NCBI GenBank assembly: GCA_021801615.1
Contig: JAJYXS010000179.1
Coordinates: 1 to 19,587 of the forward strand
Direction of reading: 5' to 3'
DNA: 19,587 nt
DNA from: Actinomycetes bacterium
Lineage (GTDB): Bacteria; Actinomycetota; Acidimicrobiia; Acidimicrobiales; RAAP-2
Shown here: piece after piece, positions 1 through 7,777 of the stretch
Layout: each line of letters opens with the position of its first letter
Position numbering within the stretch: the stretch's first letter is position 1
Position numbers and translations under genes: made by a program
The notes under the pieces: model-generated
What the model was told of the DNA's origin: nothing
The model's input: the letters and a program-made list of their open reading frames with translations, nothing else
Database searches by the model: none

Positions 1-350
1 ACGGCGGCGTCACCACCTACCGTGGCCTCGTCCACGTCGACCCCGACGCGAAGGGCGCGAAGTCCTTCGTGCGCTGCGACGCGCTGCTGCTCGACGACGA
101 CTCGGTGTCCGAGACCAAGCCCTACATGGAGGTGGGGGAGCAGGATGCCCGGATCGGCCACGAAGCGACGGTGTCCAAGGTCGGCGACGACCAGCTCTTC
201 TACCTGATGAGCCGAGGGCTGACCGAGAGCCAGGCGATGGGGATGATCGTGAACGGCTTCATCGAGCCGGTCACGCGCACCCTGCCGATGGAGTACGCGG
301 TCGAGTGGAGCCGCCTGATCGAGCTGCAGATGGAAGGGTCGGTCGGTTGA
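1..350 (+). CDS. sufB: SufB, Fe-S cluster scaffold subunit (3' end only)
   Basis: This is the C-terminal part of SufB; the first full codon is at base 3 and the 5' end lies outside the window. SufB forms the cytosolic SufBCD scaffold on which Fe-S clusters are built. About 115 residues are visible. They include the RCDALLL segment, whose Cys (bases 75-77) matches the Cys405 sulfur-accepting position of E. coli SufB. They also include the GHEATVSKVGDDQLFYL stretch, with the conserved Glu of the HEAT motif, and the family-typical ending MIVNGFIEP...ELQMEGSVG. The family identity is firm from these motifs; the residue equivalences come from hand alignment. The gene is followed by a small unknown gene, sufD, a Rieske gene and sufC on the same strand, so it heads or lies within a suf operon. 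Any SufR-type regulator would be upstream of the window. Confidence 0.96.
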   Translation, partial: GGVTTYRGLVHVDPDAKGAKSFVRCDALLLDDDSVSETKPYMEVGEQDARIGHEATVSKVGDDQLFYLMSRGLTESQAMGMIVNGFIEPVTRTLPMEYAVEWSRLIELQMEGSVG

Positions 351-443
351 CGCGGCGTCGACGCGTGCAGCCGGCGCACCCTTCGTGCCGGGCGCCGCTC
401 ACCGGCGCGACGCGGCGGGCTCGTGGCCCGAGGAGGCCGTGCC

Positions 444-800
444 GTGCCGATGCGTGAGGAGTGCAAGCACTTCCAGAGCCGCACGTACGCCTCCGGCGAG
501 GTGGCTCGCTTCTGCGTCCTCGACCTCGCGCCGGAGGCTCCCTGGCGCTGCCCCGACGACTGCAAGGCCTACGAGCGCAGGCTGGCCGACGCAGGCTGGG
601 AGCACGGCAGCCTCGTGGAGCCGCCGATCGAGGAGGAGCCGGCGATCGCGTCGGTCTCGAGCGACGACGTGGCGTCCATCCTCGAGGACGCCGAGGGCAT
701 CGTGAACGCGATCGCACCCGAGGCACTGGCCGAGGCGAGGGCCGAGGACGCTCGGCGGGACAAGCGCACCGCCCGGCGCTGGTGGAGGCGCGGGCGATGA
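444..800 (+). CDS. Small four-cysteine protein of unknown function within the suf operon
   Basis: I do not recognise this 118-residue protein. The GTG at 444 is chosen because AGGAGG (431-436) lies 7 bases upstream. An in-frame ATG at 450 and a GTG at 423 are alternatives. The N-terminal 45 residues hold four cysteines (C7, C24, C36, C40) and H9, in the arrangement ECKHF, FC, RCPDDCKAYERR. The CxxxC and spacing resemble a small zinc or Fe-S binding knuckle, which is inference. Residues 50-85 are acidic (EEEP, SSDDVASILEDAEG), and the tail is strongly basic (DKRTARRWWRRGR). There is no signal peptide or membrane segment. Its stop overlaps the sufD start (ATGA at 797-800), so the two are probably translationally coupled. 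Its position between sufB and sufD suggests a role in Fe-S assembly or its regulation. Neighbourhood is the only basis for that. Confidence 0.8.
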   Translation: MPMREECKHFQSRTYASGEVARFCVLDLAPEAPWRCPDDCKAYERRLADAGWEHGSLVEPPIEEEPAIASVSSDDVASILEDAEGIVNAIAPEALAEARAEDARRDKRTARRWWRRGR

Positions 801-2146
801 GCGCGTTCGGCCCCGAGCGCGCGGTCGCGCTCGGCGGCCCCGCCTGGTTGCGGCAGCGCCGGAGCGACGCCGCGGACGAGCTCGCCGTGATGCCCATGCC
901 CTCCGAGAAGGAGGAGCTGTGGCGCTACACGCCCATCGAGGAGCTCCACCTCGACGACTACGCCCCGCGTCCGTCGCCGGGCTCGGACCCCGCGAGCGAC
1001 GAGGCCGATCGGGCGCTCGGGGCTGCCTACGTCCAGGGGCTCGCGGCCGACCTGCCCGCGCGCGCCGCGCTCGTCGCGACGATCGACGGGCGCCCGGTCT
1101 CGGTGGAGCGCTCCGCGCTCCTCGGCCCGGTCCGCGTCGGCGGCCTCGACGTGCTCGGCACAGAAGAGGGCGTCCTCGGCGGGGTCCTCGCCGGCGGCGA
1201 CGCCTTGGTCCGTCTGAACGACGCCTTCCACCCCGACGTCGTGGTCGTCGACGTCCCCGAGCACGCGGTGCTCGACGCGCCGATCGTGATCGTCCACTGG
1301 TGCACCGCCGGGCTCTCCACGCAGGGGTCCGGCGACGGCGCGCAGACCGACGCGCGTGCGCCGGCCTGTTTTCCGCGTACCGTGGTGCGGCTCGGGGCGG
1401 GGTCGAGCGCTCAGGTCGTCGAGGTGGTTGCCGGTGCGCCCGGGGCAGGGCGTGGGCTCGTCGTCCCGATCACCGAGCTGTCGGCCGGCGACGGCGCCCA
1501 GCTCTCCTACGCAGCTCTCCAGGTGCTCGGCACCGAGGTCTGGCACGTCTCGCGCCTCGCGGCCGTGGCCGGGAGGGACGCGACGCTTCGGACCTTCACG
1601 GTCGGGCTCGGCGGCGCCTACGACCGGTCGCGCACCGACGCGCTGGCGGACGGCCCGGGGTCGAGGACCGAGCTGCGGTCCGCGTACCTGGGAACCGGCT
1701 CCCAGGTCCACGACGTCCGCACGCTGCAGGACCACGCGGCGCCGCGCACGACGAGCGACCTGCTGTGCAAGGGGGCGGTCGCGCAGCGCTCCCGCTCGGT
1801 CTACAGCGGGCTGATCAGGGTCCGGCGCGGCGCCGTGCGCACGAATGCGTTCCAGACCAACCACAACCTCGTGCTCGACGAGGGTGCGCACGCCGACTCG
1901 GTGCCGAACCTCGACATCGAGGAGAACGACGTGCGGTGCAGCCACGCGTCGACCGTCGGCCCGGTGGACGAGGACCAGCGCTACTACCTCGAGTCCCGGG
2001 GCATCCCGCCGTCGCGCGCCGAGCAGCTGATCGTCCTCGGCTTCTTCGACGACATCGTCCAACGCTCGCCGGTCCCGGCGCTCGTCGGGCGGTTGCGCCG
2101 CGAGGTCGTGCGCAGGCTCGCCGCAGTCTCCAGCGAAGATGGGTGA
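797..2146 (+). CDS. sufD: SufD, Fe-S cluster assembly scaffold subunit
   Basis: SufD is the paralogue of SufB that pairs with it and with SufC in the cytosolic scaffold complex and is linked to iron acquisition. The 449-residue product is of usual length. The N-terminus has the family's EKEELWRYTPIEEL segment. The C-terminal beta-helix region is clear: DVRTLQDHAAPRTTSDLLCK, AVRTNAFQTNHNLVLDEGA and VPNLDIEENDVRCSHASTVG. The His of RCSHAST corresponds by hand alignment to the essential His360 of E. coli SufD. The ending DEDQRYYLESRGIP...LIVLGFFDDIV is also diagnostic. The ATG at 797 overlaps the stop of the preceding small gene. Longer open frames upstream of it are not supported by homology. 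The last 8 bases overlap the Rieske gene. Confidence 0.96.
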   Translation: MSAFGPERAVALGGPAWLRQRRSDAADELAVMPMPSEKEELWRYTPIEELHLDDYAPRPSPGSDPASDEADRALGAAYVQGLAADLPARAALVATIDGRPVSVERSALLGPVRVGGLDVLGTEEGVLGGVLAGGDALVRLNDAFHPDVVVVDVPEHAVLDAPIVIVHWCTAGLSTQGSGDGAQTDARAPACFPRTVVRLGAGSSAQVVEVVAGAPGAGRGLVVPITELSAGDGAQLSYAALQVLGTEVWHVSRLAAVAGRDATLRTFTVGLGGAYDRSRTDALADGPGSRTELRSAYLGTGSQVHDVRTLQDHAAPRTTSDLLCKGAVAQRSRSVYSGLIRVRRGAVRTNAFQTNHNLVLDEGAHADSVPNLDIEENDVRCSHASTVGPVDEDQRYYLESRGIPPSRAEQLIVLGFFDDIVQRSPVPALVGRLRREVVRRLAAVSSEDG

Positions 2147-2456
2147 GCGCGTCGTGCTGCTGCGCCGCGACGAGCTCGCGAGCGGAGAGGTCCGCCGGTT
2201 CGACGTCGGGGACCACCGCATCGCGCTCGTGAGGATCGAAGACGACTTCTACGCGATCGGAGACCGATGCAGCCACGAGGACTACTCCCTGGCCGAAGGC
2301 GAGGTGTGGGCCGAGGAGCGGGAGCTCGAGTGCCCGCGCCACGGCAGCACGTTCGATCTCGAGACCGGTGAGCCGTGCTCTCTGCCAGCGACCAAGCCGG
2401 TGCCCGTCTACGAGGTCGAGGTGGACGGCGAGGAGGTCTCGGTGGTGCTGCCATGA
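2139..2456 (+). CDS. Rieske-type [2Fe-2S] ferredoxin of the suf operon
   Basis: This is a 105-residue soluble Rieske protein of the kind annotated as a non-heme oxygenase ferredoxin component. The two halves of the cluster-binding motif are CSH (C44, H46) and CPRH (C65, H68), giving the Cys2-His2 ligand set of a [2Fe-2S] centre. They are followed by the usual GSTFDLETGEP strand. There is no membrane anchor, so it is cytosolic. The gene overlaps the end of sufD by 8 bases, and its stop overlaps the sufC start (ATGA at 2453-2456), so it is part of the same transcript. A Rieske gene between sufD and sufC is, from memory, common in actinobacterial suf operons. It may supply electrons to, or be a client or reporter of, the assembly machinery. 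That role is inference. Confidence 0.93.
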   Translation: MGERVVLLRRDELASGEVRRFDVGDHRIALVRIEDDFYAIGDRCSHEDYSLAEGEVWAEERELECPRHGSTFDLETGEPCSLPATKPVPVYEVEVDGEEVSVVLP

Positions 2457-3190
2457 GCCTCCTCGAGGTGGAGGACCTGCACGCCTCGGCCGGGGGCCGC
2501 GAGATCGTCCGCGGCGTCGACCTGCGGGTGGCGGGCGGAGAGGTGCACGTCGTCATGGGGCCGAACGGCTCCGGGAAGAGCACGCTCGCGCACGCGCTCA
2601 TGGGCCGTCCCGGGACGACCGTCACCTCGGGGAGCATCCGCGTCGACGGCACCGAGCTCGTCGGGCTCCCGGCCTGGCGGCGCGCTCGGGCGGGCCTCTT
2701 CCTCGCGCTCCAGCAGCCGATCGAGGTTCCCGGGGTGCTCGTCGAGGCGGCGCTGGAAGAGGCGGTCGGTGAGGACGCGGCCGGCGAGGTGCCCCGGCGG
2801 CTGCGAGAGGAGGCTGGCGCGATCGGCTTCGACGAGCGGTTCCTCCAGAGGGCGCTCAACGTGGACCTCTCCGGAGGGGAGCGCAAGCGCAACGAGGTCG
2901 TCCAGCTCGGCGTCCTTCGGCCGAAATTCGCCGTGCTCGACGAGATCGACTCGGGGTTGGACGTCGACGCCGTGCGCGCCGTCGCACGGCGCATCGAGCG
3001 CGCCACGTCGGAGTGGGGCCTCGGGGTCCTCGCGGTCACCCACTTCCACCGTCTCCTGAGGGAGCTGCGCGCCGACAGGGTCCACGTGCTCGTCGGCGGC
3101 AGGCTCGTGGCGAGCGGCGGGCCCGAGCTCGCAGAGGAGCTCGAGCGGACGGGCTACGGCGCGTACGGCGCCGAGGAAGGCGCAGCCTGA
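2453..3190 (+). CDS. sufC: SufC-like ABC ATPase (first of two copies)
   Basis: SufC is the soluble ABC-type ATPase that drives conformational change in the SufBD scaffold. The 245-residue protein has Walker A GPNGSGKST at 36-44, signature LSGGERKRNE at about 139-148, Walker B FAVLDEID at 159-166 followed by the SufC hallmark DSGLDVDAV, and the H-loop His197 in VTHFHRLL. The Q-loop region reads LFLALQQP, where typical SufC has MFLAFQHP. The 95-120 region is also shorter and more acidic than in the second copy at 5057-5830. The start is the ATG overlapping the Rieske stop. Being last in the sufB-sufD operon, it is the copy most likely made in step with its scaffold partners. Its divergence raises the question of which copy does the main work. 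Confidence 0.93.
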   Translation: MSLLEVEDLHASAGGREIVRGVDLRVAGGEVHVVMGPNGSGKSTLAHALMGRPGTTVTSGSIRVDGTELVGLPAWRRARAGLFLALQQPIEVPGVLVEAALEEAVGEDAAGEVPRRLREEAGAIGFDERFLQRALNVDLSGGERKRNEVVQLGVLRPKFAVLDEIDSGLDVDAVRAVARRIERATSEWGLGVLAVTHFHRLLRELRADRVHVLVGGRLVASGGPELAEELERTGYGAYGAEEGAA

Positions 3191-3193
3191 TCG

Positions 3194-3244
3194 GGCCCGA
3201 TCGACCTGGCGGCCCGATCGACCTGCCGGCCCGATCGAGCTGCC
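3194..3244. repeat. Three tandem copies of a 17-bp unit between the convergent suf operons
   Basis: Three head-to-tail 17-bp units occupy 3194-3210, 3211-3227 and 3228-3244. The middle one is GGCCCGATCGACCTGCC. Units 1 and 3 each differ from it at one base. Every copy contains the palindrome CGATCG. A perfect 14-bp palindrome, GATCGGGCCCGATC, spans 3189-3202 and covers the end of the sufC stop codon. The array lies entirely in the non-coding gap between sufC and sufU. Confidence 0.9.
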
Positions 3245-3256
3245 GGCGACCGGCAG
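3240..3256. terminator. Candidate bidirectional terminator hairpin
   Basis: CTGCCGG (3240-3246) and CCGGCAG (3250-3256) form a perfect 7-bp, GC-only stem with a three-base loop. It lies between the stop of sufC (plus) and the stop of sufU (minus). No T-run follows on either strand, which is common in high-GC actinobacteria, so this is a structural guess. The 14-bp palindrome at 3189-3202 could contribute. Confidence 0.45.
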
Positions 3257-3307
3257 GTGCTCCGAGCGGGTCGCTGCGGCCCGCGACACGCCCAGGCCCG
3301 CCGGTCG

Positions 3308-3805
3308 TCAGCTTCCGGCTTCGACCTCGGCGAGCCCTTGCGCGAGCGCGTTCCAGCTGAGCGTGGCGCACTTGATGCGCACGGGGAACTTGACGACCCC
3401 TTGCAGGGCGGCGAGCTCACCGATCCTGCGCACGTCCACGAGGAGGTCGCCCGTCCCGGTCTCCTCCGCGCCCTCCGCGCCCTCCGCGCCGAGCGAGGCC
3501 TCGTGGATCGACATCATGGCCTTGAAGGTGCGGATGAGCTCGTGCACCTCGTCGAGCGACTTCCCTTTGACCGCAGAGGACATGAGCGAGGCGGACGACT
3601 GGCTGATCGAGCACCCTGCGCCGGCGAACTTGATGTCCGCGACGCGCCCGTCCTCGACGAGCAGGCTGACCACCACCTCGTCGCCGCACAAGGGGTTGAA
3701 CCCCTCCACCCGGACTGCCGGAGGCGACTCGAGCTCGCCTCGGTTCCTCGGCGAGCGGTAGTGGTCGAGGATGATCTCGCGGTACAGGTCCTCGAGGTCG
3801 GTCAC
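3308..3805 (-). CDS. sufU: SufU, zinc-dependent sulfurtransferase / scaffold partner of SufS
   Basis: SufU takes the persulfide sulfur from SufS and passes it to the SufBCD scaffold. The 165-residue protein shows the IscU-fold opening LYREIILDHYRSPRNRG. The conserved ligands are C40 with D42 (NPLCGDE), C65 (GAGCSIS) and C146 (IKCATLSW), which is the Zn site of the SufU type. The 18-21 residue insertion between the second and third Cys that separates SufU from IscU is present and contains a (GAE)3 repeat at residues 107-114. The GTG start at 3805 overlaps the sufS stop (GTGA). That gives the standard VTDLEDLYRE start, so longer upstream readings are rejected. It is the last gene of the minus-strand sufC-sufS-sufU operon. 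Confidence 0.95.
   Translation of the reverse strand: MTDLEDLYREIILDHYRSPRNRGELESPPAVRVEGFNPLCGDEVVVSLLVEDGRVADIKFAGAGCSISQSSASLMSSAVKGKSLDEVHELIRTFKAMMSIHEASLGAEGAEGAEETGTGDLLVDVRRIGELAALQGVVKFPVRIKCATLSWNALAQGLAEVEAGS
3464..3490. repeat. Three perfect 9-bp repeats inside sufU
   Basis: CTCCGCGCC occurs three times in a row (3464-3472, 3473-3481, 3482-3490). On the coding strand it encodes a Gly-Ala-Glu repeat in the SufU-specific insertion between the second and third zinc-ligand cysteines. The number of copies is in-frame variable in principle. Confidence 0.9.
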
Positions 3806-5052
3806 GAGAACAGCCTCCCTGCCTCCTCGAGGCCCTCGATCAGCGTGTCGATGTCCCGCTCGTCGTTGTACGGGCCGATGGACGCCCGCGCGGTGGCGGT
3901 CACCCCGAGGACACGCATGAGCGGCTTCGCGCAGTGGTGGCCCGGGCGGACGCACACGCCGTACTGGTCGAGCACCTGTGCCACGTCGTGCGGGTGGACG
4001 TCGCGCAGCGCGAGCGACAGCACGCCGCCCCTGTCGGGCCCCGCCGGAGGGCCGAAGAGCCTGCAGCCGTCTCCGAGGCGCTCGGCGATCGCGCCGATCG
4101 CGTACTCGGTGAGCTGCGCTTCGTGGGCGCGCACGCGAGCCATGCCGAGCGACTCCATGTAGTCGACGGCGGCCGCGAACCCGACCGCTTCGGCGATCGG
4201 CGGCGTGCCGGCCTCGAAGCGGTGCGGCGGCTCGGCGGGGACGAACCGGTCCAGGCGCACGTCGAAGATCATGCCTCCTCCCCCGAGGAACGGCGGCATC
4301 GAGTCCAAGAGGTCCGCCCTGGCCCAGAGCGCGCCGATGCCGGTCGGGCCGTGCATCTTGTGCGCGGAGAACGCGAGGAAGTCGACGCCGAGCTCCTGGA
4401 CGTCGAAGGGGAAGTGGGGCACGGCCTGGGCGCCGTCGGCGACCACCAGGGCGCCGGCGGCGTGCGCCGCCTCGACGATCTCGCGCAGCGGCGGGATGGT
4501 GCCGAGCACGTTGGACATCGCGGAGAGCGAGACGACCTTGACGCCGTCGAGCGAGCGCTCCAGATCGCCGAGGTCGAGGCGGCCGTCGTCGTCGAGGTGG
4601 AGGTAGCGCAGCTCGATGCCGCTGCGCTCCGCGAGCATCAGCCACGGCACGAGGTTCGCGTGGTGCTCCATCTCGGTGAGGAGCACGGCGTCGCCCGGCT
4701 TGAGGTTGGCAGCTCCCCAGGAGCGGACCACCAGGTTCAGGGCCTCGGTCGCGTTCTTCACGAAGACGATCTCCCGCCCCGGGTCGCGCGCGCCGACGAA
4801 GCGCCCGACCGACACCCGTGCGCCTTCGTAGCGGGCGGTGGCCTCCTCTGCGGTGGTGTAGACACCGCGATGGACGTTGGCGTGGCAGGTCTCGTAGTAC
4901 TGCTCCATGGCAGAGAGCACCGGTCGGGGCTGGAGCGAGCTCGAGGCGGTGTCGAGGTAGACGAGCGGTCGGCCGTGCACGGTGCGGGCGAGCAGCGGGA
5001 AGTCCTTGCGCAGCGTCTCGACGTCGAGGGGAGTGGTGGTGCCGGGAGTCAT
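3802..5052 (-). CDS. sufS: SufS, group II cysteine desulfurase
   Basis: SufS is a pyridoxal-phosphate enzyme that converts cysteine to alanine and carries the sulfur as a persulfide for SufU. The 416-residue length fits the family. It begins with the group II pattern LRKDFPLLARTVHGRPLVYLDTASSSLQP and YETCHANVHRG. Visible sites are the PLP-stacking His in TEMEHHANLVPW (130-131), Asp206 in VVADGAQA, the Schiff-base Lys232 in FSAHKMHGPTG, and catalytic Cys374 in RPGHHCAKPLM with the short group II loop. The ATG at 5052 is followed by a short Thr/Pro-rich lead. It lies 4 bases downstream of the sufC2 stop, and its own stop overlaps sufU, so sufC2-sufS-sufU are one transcript. Confidence 0.97.
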   Translation of the reverse strand: MTPGTTTPLDVETLRKDFPLLARTVHGRPLVYLDTASSSLQPRPVLSAMEQYYETCHANVHRGVYTTAEEATARYEGARVSVGRFVGARDPGREIVFVKNATEALNLVVRSWGAANLKPGDAVLLTEMEHHANLVPWLMLAERSGIELRYLHLDDDGRLDLGDLERSLDGVKVVSLSAMSNVLGTIPPLREIVEAAHAAGALVVADGAQAVPHFPFDVQELGVDFLAFSAHKMHGPTGIGALWARADLLDSMPPFLGGGGMIFDVRLDRFVPAEPPHRFEAGTPPIAEAVGFAAAVDYMESLGMARVRAHEAQLTEYAIGAIAERLGDGCRLFGPPAGPDRGGVLSLALRDVHPHDVAQVLDQYGVCVRPGHHCAKPLMRVLGVTATARASIGPYNDERDIDTLIEGLEEAGRLFS

Positions 5053-5056
5053 CGTG

Positions 5057-5830
<774 letters not shown>

Positions 5831-5837
5831 CGGGCCG

Positions 5838-5876
5838 AGTCTACCGGCAGGGCTGAAGATTTCTACCATCGCTATA
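5838..5876 (-). promoter_or_regulatory. Candidate promoter of sufC2-sufS-sufU
   Basis: On the minus strand the AT-richer stretch 5855-5876 precedes the box TAGACT (5843-5838), which ends 7 bases before the sufC2 ATG. This is the spacing expected for a leaderless transcript starting at the ATG. There is no good -35 match at 17 bases (GTAGAA). A second possible -10, TATAGC (5876-5871), would give a leader of roughly 35 bases instead. I see no convincing SufR or IscR operator. Confidence 0.4.
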
Positions 5877-5951
5877 GGAGAAACATCGGCGAGCAGCGGC
5901 CGCGACCTGCCGAGGCGGCCCGGCGCGCCAGACGAGGTCCACGACGCCTCT

Positions 5952-6584
5952 CTACCACCCTCGGTCGATCCATTCGGCCAGGTGAGGGGACTCCGCCCCG
6001 ATCGTGGTGGAAGCACCGTGGCCGGGGAGCACCAAGGTGGACGGGTCGAAGCGGGCGAACAGCCGGCGCTCGATGGAGCGGATGATCCCGGGGAAGTCGC
6101 CGCCGGGCAACGAGGTGTTGCCAGGGCCCCCGGGGAAGAGCGTGTCCCCGGTGAGAAGCAGCGGGGTCCCCTCCACGAAGAAGCACATCGAGCCGGGGGT
6201 GTGGCCGGGCGTGGCGATCGTCCGCACGCGCAGCCTCCCCACCTGGAGGATCGTGTCGTCCTCGAGCAGCTCGTCGTAGGAGGGGAGCATGCCGGCGTCC
6301 TCGGCGGTCACCGCGACCGAGTAGCCGGCGTCGCGTACCGCCGGCACCGCCTGGATGTGGTCCCAGTGCCCGTGGGTCTCGACGACCTGGCGTACGCCCA
6401 GGCTTCGGCAGAGCTCTAGCAGCCGGTCGTGCTCGTTGGCGGCGTCGACCATCAGCGCCTCCCCGCTGCGCCGGCAGCGCAGGACGTAGACGTTGTTGTC
6501 CATCGGGCCCACGACGGTGCGGAAGAGCTCGCACGTCGCGTCCTCCCAGATTCGATCGGGGCGGATTGGGTCGTGCTCGGGCAT
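5952..6584 (-). CDS. Metallo-beta-lactamase-fold hydrolase, glyoxalase II-like
   Basis: This is a 210-residue single-domain MBL-fold protein, shorter than classical glyoxalase II and like the small hydroxyacylglutathione-hydrolase family. The metal site is complete: THGHWDH gives H71, H73, D75 and H76, then H128 in TPGHTPGS, D147 in LLTGDTLF and H189 in LPGHGAST. This is a two-metal site. The N-terminal ELFRTVVGPMDNNVYVLRC strand is typical. The substrate cannot be told from sequence and is likely a thioester or lactone. The start is uncertain. ATG 6584 follows a G-run and is preferred, while GTG 6602 would add six residues. It is divergent from the acyl-CoA dehydrogenase gene with almost no gap, so the two promoters must overlap the 5' ends. 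Confidence 0.85.
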   Translation of the reverse strand: MPEHDPIRPDRIWEDATCELFRTVVGPMDNNVYVLRCRRSGEALMVDAANEHDRLLELCRSLGVRQVVETHGHWDHIQAVPAVRDAGYSVAVTAEDAGMLPSYDELLEDDTILQVGRLRVRTIATPGHTPGSMCFFVEGTPLLLTGDTLFPGGPGNTSLPGGDFPGIIRSIERRLFARFDPSTLVLPGHGASTTIGAESPHLAEWIDRGW

Positions 6585-6638
6585 GCCCCCAGGTTTGCAC
6601 ACGTGCTAGACCAGCCGTTCGATGACGCAGACGGGTCG

Positions 6639-7760
6639 ATGAGCTTCGCCCCCAGCGCCGAGCAGGAGGAGCTCCGGCTGGCGGTGCGCCGCTTTCTCGC
6701 CGACAAGTCCCCGCCGGCAGAGGTCCGCAGGCTCATGGCGAGCGTTGCCGGGTACGACCCCGTGGTCTGGCGGCAGATGGCAGACCAGCTGGGCTTGCAG
6801 GCGCTCGCCATCCCCGAGGAGCACGGTGGTGCGGGCTTCGGTTTCTTCGAGCTCGTGGTCGTGCTCGAGGAGATGGGCGCGGCGCTCCTTTGCGCGCCGT
6901 TCTTCGCTTCGGCGGTGCTCGGCGCGCACGCGCTGCTCACCTCGGCGGACGAGGAGGCGAAGGCGCGCTGGCTCCCTGGCATCGCCTCTGGGCAGACGAT
7001 CGCGACCCTGGCGCTGATCGAGGACTCGGGTCGTTGGGAGCTCGGCGCGGTCGAGCTCCGCGCGCGACGAGCGTCGGGCCCCGGCGGCTGGGTCCTCGAC
7101 GGTCACAAGAGCTTCGTCCTCGACGGGCACGTCGCGACGCTCGTCCTGGTCGTGGCGCGCACCGAGGACGGGCTCGGGTTGTTCGCGGTCGAAGACGACG
7201 CGCCGGGGCTGGCCTGCACGCCGCTCCTCACGATGGACCAGACCCGCAAGCAGGCGCGCCTCGAGTTCTCGGCGACGCCGGCGCAGCCGGTCGGTGCCCC
7301 TGGCGGCGCGGCGTACGGGATCACGAAGACGCTGGAGCTCGCCGCGGTTGCGCTCGCGGCCGAGCAGGTGGGAGGCGCTCAGCGCTGTCTCGACAGCTCG
7401 GTCGAGCACGCGAAGACCCGGGTCCAGTTCGGCAGGCCGATCGGGAGCTTCCAGGCGATCAAGCACAAGTGCGCGGACCTGCTGTGCGAGGTCGAGTCGG
7501 CTCGCTCGGCCGCGTACTACGCAGGCCGGGCCGCCGCCGAGGACTCCGAGGAGCTCCCGGTTGCCGCCCACCTCGCCAAGTCGTACTGCTCGGAGGCGTA
7601 CTTCCACGCTGCCGCGGAGAACGTCCAGATCCACGGGGGGATCGGCTTCACCTGGGAGCACGACGCCCACCTGTACTTGAAGCGCGCCAAGTCCTCGGAG
7701 CTCCTCTTCGGCGATCCCGCCTCCCACCGGGAGCTGTTGGCCCGACATCTCGGCCTCTGA
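6639..7760 (+). CDS. Acyl-CoA dehydrogenase family protein, non-canonical (FadE partner type)
   Basis: This 373-residue acyl-CoA dehydrogenase-fold protein opens with FAPSAEQEELRLAVRRFLADK. It has the helix EEHGGAGFGFFELVVVLEEMG (61-80), the middle beta domain WVLDGHKSFVLDG (151-163), RVQFGRPIGSFQAIKHKCAD (261-280) and the end QIHGGIGFTWEHDAHLYLKRAK. The family oxidises acyl-CoA to enoyl-CoA with FAD. Two hallmarks are altered. The usual TEPxAGSD flavin/substrate motif reads IEDSGRWELG, and the catalytic Glu of the YEG loop is replaced by Phe357 in LLFGDP. Such members are known as non-catalytic halves of mycobacterial heterotetrameric FadE enzymes, but no partner gene is adjacent here. ATG 6639 fits the family start; GTG 6603 is possible. 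It sits 17 bases before the hydrolase gene on the same strand. Confidence 0.9.
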   Translation: MSFAPSAEQEELRLAVRRFLADKSPPAEVRRLMASVAGYDPVVWRQMADQLGLQALAIPEEHGGAGFGFFELVVVLEEMGAALLCAPFFASAVLGAHALLTSADEEAKARWLPGIASGQTIATLALIEDSGRWELGAVELRARRASGPGGWVLDGHKSFVLDGHVATLVLVVARTEDGLGLFAVEDDAPGLACTPLLTMDQTRKQARLEFSATPAQPVGAPGGAAYGITKTLELAAVALAAEQVGGAQRCLDSSVEHAKTRVQFGRPIGSFQAIKHKCADLLCEVESARSAAYYAGRAAAEDSEELPVAAHLAKSYCSEAYFHAAAENVQIHGGIGFTWEHDAHLYLKRAKSSELLFGDPASHRELLARHLGL

Positions 7761-7777
7761 GCATCGGCGTCGGCGCA

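Noticed and set aside
569..2221. Minus-strand open frame of about 550 codons opposite sufD
   Set aside because: sufD on the other strand has full family motifs and the antisense product is low-complexity.
3194..3244. CRISPR-like array
   Set aside because: The units are contiguous without spacers and are only 17 bp; it is a simple tandem repeat.
5831..5951. SufR or IscR operator in the sufC2 promoter region
   Set aside because: The region is AT-richer than its surroundings, but I found no clear inverted repeat matching known SufR/IscR sites.
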